Below, piece by piece: positions 45,094-54,890 of a stretch of 64,000 bases of DNA; within the stretch, counting starts at the first letter, position 1, and each line of letters opens with the position of its first letter. Both the position numbers and the translations under genes were made by a program. The stretch spans positions 992,001-1,056,000 of the forward strand of contig CM062383.1 in NCBI GenBank assembly GCA_031310005.1. The letters are read 5' to 3'. The notes under the pieces were generated by a model. It searched no databases. It had not been told where the DNA came from and worked only from the letters and a program-made list of their open reading frames with translations. The stretch comes from Dactylellina haptotyla. Its lineage: Eukaryota; Ascomycota; Orbiliomycetes; Orbiliales; Orbiliaceae.

Positions 45094-45280
45094 TCAGTTT
45101 TCCGAAACGGCGGGAATTAGAGTAACTTCATGCACCATTTAAACATATTAAACCAACATACAATACTCCTAGAATCAAATTATGACAAGTGTTACCAAAC
45201 GAAGAACTACACAACCTCATATATCAAGTGAACGTGCCGCATTCGATTCTCTTCGCCATCTCTCGAACCCGCTACACCCA

Positions 45281-46498
45281 TCAGTTCTTCCAAAACTGCC
45301 ACCAAAGTCTTCTCTTTCTTCTCCCCAGAACCCTCAAACCTAATTCTGCAATAAAACTGATCAGTTCTTTAAAATCCCTCGCTGTGAACTCGAACTCTCC
45401 CGCTTTGATCTTCTCCCAAATATTCTTCCTAGTTCTACCCACGAGGAACCCCAAACCCATAGCCGTAAGCGCATTCACCAATGCAATCCAAAGTCCGGAA
45501 ATCAGGTTGCTCCAACCCACAGAATACTTACTAGAACCCGCTCGGGACCAACCGATGCCGATAATAGAGCTGCTGCTTATGGAACCACGAGGCATCCATC
45601 TATCTCCCCAAATGTAGTTAGCATTAGTATGGTCTCGATTGTACCATAATAGTACCCGAACTTTTTCACACCAGTTCGGGAATAAAAGCACTTAAACGTA
45701 CCTATTCTGCTTTCCGACAAAAAAATATGGATACATCGCCCGTCCCACGATCAACCCGAGTATCGCAAAAGTCAAGTATAGCCAAAATTTCCAATCAGGA
45801 GTACTAAACTGCCAAGCTCCTTCGGATTCCTCATCCTCGCCATTCATCACACCTGCATAGTTATTTACCCCGGTTTTTATCAAACCGTCTCTCATCAACT
45901 CGTCGAAGGTATATCCGTCCGGTTTCCTGTCCGGTTTCCTGTCCACAATCTTGAGCACATCCCAAATATCGGCTAGAGCTTCATCCTGGTAAACTACATC
46001 GTCGGCTCCTTCGGATGGGCGTTTAGGTTTAGGGTTATCGGGAAGTTGGCCGCGTAGTGTGGAACTTGAGAAGGATTTGGCTATTGGTCGTATTGTATGT
46101 TTCTCAAATAGACTGTCGTCCTCCGACTTGCTCCGAGGTTTAGAATTTCGTGGATTTCGTGGTGGTGATTCTGGTTTGCGCCTCTCTTCCTTGCGGTGTA
46201 TATCTTCTGAGGCCGGCGGCCACTTGTAGTCGGGGGCATTAAATGCTACATCCGACTCTAAATACGGAGAAGGTGGTCCTTGTTTGGGAAGTGGTATTAT
46301 TATTGGCTTCAAGATCGGTTTTCCGGGTGATTTCTTAGGGCTTTGTCGTGCTGGGGTCTGGCCTTTCCCTTCGAAGTTTGTCATTACATCCTTAACACGG
46401 TTCGGAACTGACGGTGGGGGCATTCTAGGTTGCTTTTGAGGTGCCTTTCTCTCATCCTTTGCCGGTGGTTTCGCTGCTGGAGCTCCTGCTCTCTTCAT
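45281..46498 (-). CDS. Unknown two-span membrane protein (2 exons)
   Basis: Exons 46498-45702 and 45599-45281 give 371 residues; the intron has a TACTAATGCTAAC branch region. Residues 1-235 are basic, Pro-rich and disordered (KPPAKDERKAPQKQP, KKSPGKPILKP). A tandem 12-bp duplication encodes DRKPDRKPD. Two hydrophobic helices follow: WKFWLYLTFAILGLIVGRAM, then GLWIALVNALTAMGLGFLVG. A basic amphipathic tail (RRKRRLWWQFWKN) closes the protein. No family recognised. It may be a membrane-shaping or organelle-tethering protein, which is inference only. Confidence 0.6.
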
Positions 46499-46902
46499 TT
46501 TTTTCTTCGATCTGACGAACTGAACAGGAATATACCTGGATATCTCTACTAACCACCGCCAGGTCTATATGGGGGTTCAAACCTGTATCCTTAAAAATCC
46601 CAGAATTTTAAATTGGACGTATTTAGAATTGAGTTTTGGAAAATCAGATACAAATAATAGTTTTACGACTCTAGGTCTACGAAAGACTTTGACCATTTGA
46701 AGCATTCATCAGACAAAATGATAAATTATTTCGTTTCGTGATAGGTGTCTCGAGAGTGGGTAGCAAATGCACCAAATACCGTCATGTCTAACTATTATAC
46801 AAATAAACAAATCTGTAACTATATCCCATCCACAGAAACGGCGAAAAAACTAAAACCATACCCCAAAACTGAAAGACAGAACCACGTACACTGAAACCGA
46901 AC
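46499..46902. other. Spacer upstream of the two-span membrane-protein gene
   Basis: Also covers the 3' end of the SF3A1 gene. AT-rich, no gene seen. Confidence 0.45.
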
Positions 46903-48766
46903 CTAGTTTCGCCTTGGTCCAACAGTCGGGTTCAAGAACTCCTGCTGCTTCTTCTGGATCGCATTTATCTGATCCGTCACACTGACGCTCTGCATCTGCT
47001 GTAACCTGACAGATTCTCTGCTGTCAGCATGGCCATCCCATGCAATCACCGGTTTCTTCCTTCTATCATCCTCTTCGCTGGGGCCGCCACCCTGTGCATC
47101 TATTAAATCTGACCGCTGGCTTGCGAAACGCTTCAAGTTCGCAGCAACATCAGTAGTCGACAGATTCGTTGTAGAGTATTTGGCGTCAGCGCGTGCCTTT
47201 TGTTCTTTCCAGCGAGGGTCGAGAAGTTCAACTAGAAACAAAATTTTGTTAGCACATATTCGCAAACGCGAAATGAATGCAGTTTCAGGCGAGAAGGTGG
47301 GGGTGAAAGCTTACTCTTCATATGCTCCTCCAACTCATCCAGCGGGATGGGCTGTTTACAATTCGGGCAAAGGGTAGTGCTGACTGCCGTTCGCCTAGCC
47401 GCTGCACGAGATACGTAGTCACTTCTGATTTTCATCGGCGCATTGCCACCTTGCGCCTGGGCTCTCGCTTGCTCGGCACGAGCCTGGGCTTCCCGTCTTT
47501 CGCGGATTCTGGCAGCATCCTCGTCCTCCTCGTCTGAATCGGCCTCCATTGCTACGTCCATGGTATGTTCGTCTTCCTCTTCCTCTATCGGCTCCGGTAT
47601 GTATGTTCCAGAGTCATAGTCATCAGCCGTCGGCATAGCTTCCTCGATACGAAGTTGGTTGCTGTTCAAGGACATGAGAGCCTTCTGCTCCAACGATGCG
47701 TGCTGGAGATCCGAAAGTGAGGTTGGGGGCGGTAGGTCCGCATGGTCATCGGCTTCTGTGAAGGTGATACTCTCCACGACAACAAAATCGTGCCAGTCGA
47801 TTTGCGCATACATCAGCTTCTCCTTGTCCTCTTCTTCCTCCATTTTCTTCTTCTCTTCCTCTTGGTGTTTCACCCATTCCGATCTCGCTTTGGCATCATC
47901 GATTAAGTGAAACTTGTCTTGGAAGTTGTTTTGTAGCTGTTCCATACGCTCATCCTTATCCGTCGGGCTTAAGATAAGGGTGTACTGGTCCACGAGGCGG
48001 GTAAAGTATTGGTAGAACGAATGATTCGGCCGTAAGAAATCGAACTGGTAGTTTCGTGCTTCACGTTGTGAGAGTGTCGTCATAAACTGTCTGCCATTCT
48101 TCGCGACGAATAAAGCGGTCAACCGTAGTACATCCCTACGAGAATATATGTTAGTACCCATTCGCAGCATCGAACGTCCTAGCAGGTATCAAAACTCACA
48201 GATCTTGGGCGCTGATCGCCGGCATCCTTGCCGAGAACTGGAATTCTGGAGGTGGAGCTGGGCCGGGTGGAGCTTCGGGTTCTGCGACGGGTACTGCGCT
48301 AGCATCAGTACGACCAGCCGCGACGGCGGTTGATCTTCCCGCACGCGTTTCTTCGAGGCGCCATACGTAAAACGGGTTGTAAGGATCTCCGGGGGTTAAG
48401 AACGAGAATTTCGGATTGGTGCGCTCCTTATCACGGATTCTCACTATAAAAACTGGGTCAGTAGCGTTCCACTAAGATAAATGGGAGGTCCGGTGAACAT
48501 ACTTTCGAAGGCTTCTCCATTTCGAGCGACGTAACCTGCGGTCTTTTCAACGATAGCTGATCGAATAGCAACGTGTTAGCAAATGTCCTCCAGCCTAATA
48601 TTTGAACTATCAGACACATGGGCGATGTATACATGGGGGTTGTGGTGCAAAGAAACTTACCTCGAATCTCCTTCGGTGGCAGCACGACGCCTGTTGGCGC
48701 TTTTGCCGCCTCTTCGTTAGACACGATCGTGATCGGTGCCGGCATATCTGAGGCCACAGGAGCCAT
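46903..48766 (-). CDS. prp21: Splicing factor 3A subunit 1 (SF3A1/Prp21)
   Basis: Subunit of the SF3A complex of U2 snRNP, needed for branch-point recognition and pre-spliceosome formation; nuclear. Exons 48766-48661, 48556-48503, 48443-48200, 48135-47315 and 47231-46903 give 517 residues. Two SURP (SWAP) modules are clear. SURP1 is at about 37-85 (IVEKTAGYVARNGEAFE, then NPKFSFLTPGDPYNPFYVWR). SURP2 is at about 136-185 (LFVAKNGRQFM, then YQFDFLRPNHSFYQYF). Downstream are the LSPTDKDERMEQLQN and IDWHDFVVVESI blocks, an acidic stretch, and LCPNCKQPIPLDELEEHMKI typical of the family. No C-terminal ubiquitin-like domain is seen, as in fungal members. Confidence 0.93.
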
Positions 48767-49238
48767 TTTGTCTTTTATTGCTAGATCGCGACGTCTGTGA
48801 TTGAAGAAGTAGGTGGTTTGTGTCGCGTCAGATGTCTGCGGAAGTTTGGACAGAGGTGTTTGAGGAATCAAAGATGGCGATGGTATTGCACGATGACCCA
48901 TGCAATTTCAATACAGACGCCAAGACAAGGCGTCTCAACGCAAATAATACCACACACCCACGAATATTTTGGTTTTTGGTTAGGTCCTCAAAAGGTTACG
49001 ATACTGCGATACGTACATACATTGCCTAAGCTATTTCACAGACGCTTTGACTATCTGATTGATTACCAAAAAAAGAAAAATTAAGAAATTACGAGGCCGC
49101 TAGCTGGCATACCTCAGGCCTTGTTCAGAAGAGTGTCCCTCACCTTGGTATCTTCTTACTATGTATGCCTACCTTCTGCTCCAATATATCCTCTTCACTA
49201 AACCCACTACTACCCTTTACCTTTTCGCGCTTCCTCAC
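48767..49238. promoter_or_regulatory. SF3A1 promoter region
   Basis: Between the 3' end of the upstream minus-strand gene and the SF3A1 start. No gene seen. Confidence 0.4.
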
Positions 49239-49975
49239 TCACCACCCGAATCCGAGCTGCCCAATTATTCCAATATTTTTTTTTGCCATCTCTCCGATTT
49301 CCCTGCCAGTCACGAATCTAAAAACACGGTCGAGATTATTTCTGGAGTCTTCGAATTCTTCCTTCGTCAGAATTACGGCCAACTCTCCCCAATCTTCGTG
49401 TGCAATTGTATTTCTCTCTGTCGTCAACTATACTCAATTAATTGGGTTAGTATTGTATCGGATAAATAACCTTCATAATGGTGATACGTTACCTTGTTGT
49501 TTCGAAGAAATTTCAAGTCGGATCCTCGTAGGATACCCCCGGACAACTCTTCCATCTGCTTAGCTTGGAGTCCATTTGCATACCGATCTAGCTCCGACGT
49601 TGCAGAAACCTGTTTAGGCATGTCAGCAGTACTATAATTCCCTTTCAAACTATCCCTTCCATCTGAATTGTCGCCTCCCATTGGGTTTCTCCCTTTCAAC
49701 AGTCTTATTGCGGCGGAACGAAGATTCGCACTTCCCAATTTGACTGCCTTTTCGTCCTTTTTGCGAATTTCGAGTTCGAGTTCTTGAACACGTTCTTGTA
49801 ATCCTTGAATATGCTCTTGTAATTCTTGAATACACTTTTGTGATTCTCGTAAATCGGCTTGACCCTGGGCGACTTGTCGTTTTTTCTGCCGAAGTCTGTT
49901 AAGCGTTCGATCCCCCCTGTGCTTCCGGCGTTTTTTCGGCGTTTTTGGGGCTGCATTAGTGTTTTTGCTGGACAT
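49239..49975 (-). CDS. bZIP-like basic coiled-coil protein (2 exons)
   Basis: Exons 49975-49493 and 49427-49239 give 223 residues. The start at 49975 is the first ATG of the frame (upstream codons are open but lack ATG). The N-terminus is highly basic (KTPKKRRKHRGDRTLNRLRQ KKRQVAQ in two parts). It leads directly into a heptad region with internally repeated units (CIQELQEHIQGLQERVQEL). This basic-then-zipper order and the N-x3-Q-x-x-R-like spacing recall fungal bZIP factors, but the canonical NxxAAxxCR core is not clean. The second exon (EDWGELAVILTKEEFEDSRN onward) is mixed. It may be a degenerate bZIP or a structural coiled coil. Confidence 0.55.
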
Positions 49976-50649
49976 CCCTGGGCTAGTAAGCTTGATTTGA
50001 GCACCGTCTAGCGCTTCTTTCCTCAATTTGAATCTCTACTAGTTAGTTATCGATTGTTATTGTGGAATTTAGAAAAGCTGCGATTTGGAGTTGGTTAGTC
50101 AAGAAATTCTGGATTTTCGGCTGCGGTGATATGAGTGATACGAAAGAGTCTTCAGTTTGGAAGAATTATATTGTGATATATTATCAAAGACTGATAGGTT
50201 TTGGTTCCATATATATATATGTACGTGTGAGTAGGAGAGTCAGAATCTCCAGCTCTTGTGTATATATATCAAAAACTAAGGACTGGAGTATGTAAGATAT
50301 ATCCATGTATTGAAGCATAAACACAATTGGAACATTTGTAAGTTTTTATATGGTATCTTTCTAGGTTTCATGGTCTTTATAAGAATATGAGAAGTGCTGA
50401 GAGTTTGGTTTATGATACCACCGCCCCAATCATAAACGACAAAACTACTTTGGGTCGCAGCTTTCGCATCACATACGTATAGTTTTGTTTTGAAAGGTTC
50501 TAACTTGTCGGGTTCACAATTCCAGGCCCACAACTCAGGTTTGATAACCTCTGGTTGTTCTCTAAGGCTTCAGTAGTGGTATGATATCTAGTTGTATGGC
50601 AAATCTTGGAAATCTATCTTTCTAGATCTATCCATCCATCTCTCTGCAC
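49976..50649. other. Spacer with an unexplained open segment
   Basis: A minus-strand frame at about 50560-50276 reads a Trp/Cys-bearing sequence (PELWAWNCEPDKLEPFKTK, then FVVYDWGGGIINQTL) that looks protein-like. It lacks an ATG start, so it could be an isolated exon or relic. An AT run lies near 50208-50222. Confidence 0.35.
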
Positions 50650-51504
50650 CTAATCTTCCACAAAAAGCAGGAATTCGGTCAAAACTCCCGTCATACTATC
50701 CCGAAGCATGTCCAGCAAGTTTATATACGTAGTCATGATCTTGATGATTCCATCTACCTGAGAAACAATGAACCCAGAATCAACAGAAACACCAGGATAC
50801 TCACTCATCATGTCTTGAAGTATGTTAAGGTCCGCATTCACCGCCATCACCGCGCCATCTATAGCAGTAACGATGCGATCCAGAGCTCCTAACCGGATAC
50901 TAACACTATCCGGATTCAGGATCCAAACCTTTTCCCCTGTATAAGACGTCTCATACTGGCCACCAAACATCCAATCCACTATCTCCGCATTGTTGTAATT
51001 CATTACGATATGAAGCTGATATCGTAAGCTGAATATAAGTCTCCAAATATTTGCAAGCGACTCTGATTTGCGGTCTATCTCCTTTGTCCAGATCTTCCAG
51101 TTAACCGGCACTTCCACCGTCATGAGTGCAAGCGTATTTTCAGTAAGCTGCTCAAAGATTTCCAACACTTGGCTCAAAGCGTTTGGTGAGATGTTTTGGT
51201 TCTGATTCTGCACTTCTGCTGAAACTTCTTGGGCAACGAAGCCAATTGCTTCAACTACATCTCCAATCCGCTCTTTAATAACTGGCGTCTTATCGACTAC
51301 GTATTGTTCAGCTAGTACAATTGGATAGACTGACTCTGAAATATGACGAAGCTCAAGCGCGGTTTCTTTGAAGATCGCAATATAATCCCCAACCTGGTTT
51401 ACAGCATCTTGAAACTCGGCGTCTGTTAGTCGGATATTGTCCGCGTATACCAAGGCGCCGTACAAAGCTGCTGCAAGCAGTGATTTACTATTAGGAAACC
51501 GCAT
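50650..51504 (-). CDS. Secreted alpha-helical protein of unknown function
   Basis: Intronless, 284 residues. A clear signal peptide (SLLAAALYGALVYA, cleavage near residue 22) is followed by an almost entirely helical-looking sequence, low in cysteine and glycine, with no repeats or catalytic motif. Phrases include AEFQDAVNQVGDYIAIFKET and NILQDMMSEYPGVSVDSGF. No GPI-type tail. Divergently arranged with a secreted oxidoreductase across a 742-bp promoter region. Similar lineage-specific secreted proteins are common in fungal accessory regions. Function unknown. Confidence 0.7.
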   Translation of the reverse strand: MRFPNSKSLLAAALYGALVYADNIRLTDAEFQDAVNQVGDYIAIFKETALELRHISESVYPIVLAEQYVVDKTPVIKERIGDVVEAIGFVAQEVSAEVQNQNQNISPNALSQVLEIFEQLTENTLALMTVEVPVNWKIWTKEIDRKSESLANIWRLIFSLRYQLHIVMNYNNAEIVDWMFGGQYETSYTGEKVWILNPDSVSIRLGALDRIVTAIDGAVMAVNADLNILQDMMSEYPGVSVDSGFIVSQVDGIIKIMTTYINLLDMLRDSMTGVLTEFLLFVED

Positions 51505-52246
51505 TTTCGATAAATCTTTTCCCGGGTTGAAGTTAGCCCGGAAAGTGTATTGAATCTATGAAAGACGTGAAAAGGCTCCGCGGATGGTTTACCGAACAAT
51601 TGAAAAAAAACATTAATTTCGGAGACAAGCGGCAATTTTACACGGACCTTGTACATGTGAATATTGCTTACATGCCGGCAATTTGAGAGCTTTAGAGCAA
51701 TATGGAAGTTCAACAATGCACGGCGACCGTATTCTTTCTTGTGGAAAGTGATGTGTAAACAACACATGTACAAAATTAAAATAAACACCCCATCGATAAA
51801 TTATCGTTATATTCAGAAAAAACTCCCTGCTTGATCAAGCCTAAGCTTTCCCGGAAGATCGGATCGAAGTGTTATCGTGTTGCGGCAGAGTTGGGAGTTT
51901 TTGTTTCGTTAAATTTAGTGATTTGGTCAGCACTAGTACCAGGGAGTACACATTCCGATGTAAAGAGCAACGATAGACCTTACCCGAGGCTGCAGGCTGG
52001 AAGAGGTAACTACCTAGCATATATCATGACGTAGAACAACATATTTCACGAAACGAACCGGGGTCGCAGTCATATAAAGACTCTCAAGCATTCCGACCTT
52101 CCTCAAATTCCAAAAAAGTTAAACTCATGAAGATAAATTTCACATTTTGGACCCGTGAATTGAGCAATAGCTCGCGCATAGTTCAATAACAGTCCGAATA
52201 TATATATATATTACTTCAAAGGTTTGGTGGCCGCCGTTAGCCTAGA
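51505..52246. promoter_or_regulatory. Divergent promoter region between two secreted-protein genes
   Basis: Both flanking genes read outwards from here and encode signal peptides. No further gene seen; an AT run lies near 52199-52211. Confidence 0.45.
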
Positions 52247-53977
52247 ATGCGCCTGCCAAGTCTTGCCATCCTGCTCCTCCTGCGGGTGAGTGCGACCCGC
52301 GCCGTCTACACCCTAAGCGAGGTGCAAATGCAAGTTGAGGCGTATCATGAGCAAACTAGCACCATCGCCCCGCGATCGCTTCCATCCAAATGCTGGCTTC
52401 TCGTAAGTATTTGTACCGACATATAACCAACTCCAGATAACCTCGAGGCCGGATGCTAATCTATACTATAGTGTGGATTCCTTTCGTTTACCCTCCCCAA
52501 GCAATTGTCATATCCAAACAGCACAACGTACGAATTTGAAGAATCGCAATACTGGTCCCAGCAACAAGCACTAACGCGACCCGCCTGCCGCCTATCGCCT
52601 AACTCAGCTGATGAGATTTCTTTGGCCGTGTTAGCCTCGCGTGTCACTAAATGTAAATTTTCTGTCAAGAGCGGCGGTCATGCTGCCTTCGCTGGCGCAT
52701 CCAACACTGAAGGCGGCTTGACCATCGATCTGGTCAACCTTAACGAGATCAAGCTCTCAGCCGACAAGAAAGAAACATCTATTGGTCCTGGGAACGTTTG
52801 GTACGATGTATACTCCAAACTTGAGCCTGAGGGTGTTACTGTTATTGGAGGCCGAGTATCCGCAATTGGCGTGGGAGGACTGACTCTGGGCGGGGGGATC
52901 TCTTTCTTCTCCAGCCGTTACGGATGGGCTTGTGACAACGTCAACAACTATGAGGTCGTGTTCGCAGACGGAACAATTCGTGATGCCAATTACTCTTCCT
53001 ACCCGGATCTCTACTGGGCGTTACGCGGCGGCGGTAATAATTTCGGTATTGTCACGCGATTCGATCTTGCAACATATCCCCAAGGTGATCTGTGGGCTGG
53101 CTCGCAGACCTATATCTATAACGAGGAAACTGCTGCCAAGCTCAATAGTGCTGTCTATTTCCTCGGCATCAATGCCCCATCGGACCCCTATGCGCAGGTA
53201 ATCCTAGCCTATGCCTACGCTGCGATCCAAGGCGGTTGGATAATCGCCTCAGATCTTCAATACGGAAAACCAGAGCCCAAGCCCGCTATTCTTCAAAATT
53301 TTACCTCTGTAACTGGTGCGATAGCCGATACGCTCCGCATCGCCAGTCTCACCAATCTAACTCAAGAGTTCAATGCTACAAATCCTGGTGGCTACCGGTA
53401 TGTTTTCGTCCACTCTATGGTTTCAACTACTTGTCTAATTACTTGTGTTAGAAAAACTTATTGGACATTTACCGTTGAAAACGACGTACCGCTGATGACT
53501 GAGATAATTGCAATTTTCATGGAGGAAGTTGAACGCATCAAAGACGCACCCGGAATTATCCCCTCTTGTATCTTTCAGCTCATTACCACGGACATGACTT
53601 CTCACTTCTCAAAGAACGGCGGAAACGCACTCGGACTTGCTGGTCAGGGTCCGCTGATCTGTAAGTGTTTCTCTACGCTTCGTATTCAATATTTGCTAAC
53701 TCACTCGCTAGTAATGAACATTGATATCGGCTGGTCTAATCAAACCGATGATAAGAGAGTCATGGCCGGTGCACAGAGTATTGTCAGCCGAAGTATAGCC
53801 GCTGCGAAAGCTAAAGGATTGCACAACCAGTTCCTCTACCAGAACTATGCAGCCTTACAGCAGGATGTATTCCCTAGCTACGGATCGGCGAACTATGCAA
53901 AGTTGAAGGCCGTCAGTAGAAAGTACGATCCTACCGGCGTCTGGCAGAAACTACAGCCAGGGTATTTCAAGCTTTAA
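52247..53977 (+). CDS. Secreted FAD-linked oxidoreductase (PCMH-type FAD domain, berberine-bridge-enzyme-like)
   Basis: Exons 52247-52402, 52472-53397, 53452-53660 and 53712-53977 give 518 residues. Introns 2 (54 bp) and 3 (51 bp) keep frame and could be missed by gene callers. Signal peptide at about 1-19 (LAILLLLRVSATRA). The FAD-binding domain carries both residues of bicovalent flavinylation: H122 in VKSGGH and C206 in YGWACDNV. GVGGLTLGGGISFFS and YWALRGGGNNFGIVTRFDL are also present. The C-terminal BBE segment reads YQNYAALQQDVFPSYG and then KYDPTGVWQK. Family members oxidise sugars or secondary-metabolite alcohols extracellularly with O2. The substrate is unknown; no biosynthetic cluster is visible nearby. 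Confidence 0.9.
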
Positions 53978-54890
53978 GGTTTTCAGCCACTTATTTCTGT
54001 ATTCTTTCCCCAAAGACGGTGCTTACAATGTACCATATCGAAGATTCCCTTCCAACTTTCCATAGCGTATTATTTACTGTTTTAATATAGAATATCCATT
54101 CATGTGCCAAGTATTTCACCCGCCTGGTAAATACCGAATCGACATGTGCCTCTCTCTAGATGTGGTAGATCTTGTAGACAAAGTATCAACTCAGAAAATG
54201 ACACGAACATGTACCAAAGAGCGGTACAGGTTCAAGATGCATGAAACCTATGCTCCCTAAGACTTGGAATTCTTAGCATCCGCGGTCAATCAAGATAAAG
54301 TGACGCATAATTTTCATTAGAAGGCCTGTAGGCTTTGATTTGCTCTCACTTCTGCACGTAACATGGTCTTGCATAGAGATTGTGCGGCTATTCTTGCCTT
54401 CTCATAGAAAAGTCAACTTTCTCTGCTTTCTCATTCGCCAGTAACGTTGACATTTTTCCAGAAGGTATATATAACCGGATACAGGCGAGTCCCTCGTGTT
54501 GCAATATGCAAGCCCCGTCTGCAGAGCTGAGCTTTGCCAACTAGTTGCAGCCCATCCGCACAAATATGACGAGGCTGCCAGGGTTTTCTTCCCGTGTTGC
54601 ACAGTGGCATCACGATGTGATCCCTCTATTTGACAGTATCGGTGTGTCTACCTCCATTTACTTGACGATCTACGAAGCAGCGATGTGATTTATTTGCCAG
54701 TCGAAATGATCCCAAGTTATAAATATGCCATAAATCTGCCTTTCTTTCCTGTTATCACTACTGCTACTGGTTTTCACCTTCTTCTAAGAGCATTGATATA
54801 CTAAGAATACTCTTTCCAGAGACTTGTGCCTTCTATATAAGCTTATAATTGGCACTAAGGCGCGAGCATTGTTCAAATAAACTAGTTACC
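53978..54890. other. Spacer upstream of the Clr5-domain gene
   Basis: Terminator of the oxidoreductase and promoter of the next gene. No gene seen. Confidence 0.45.
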
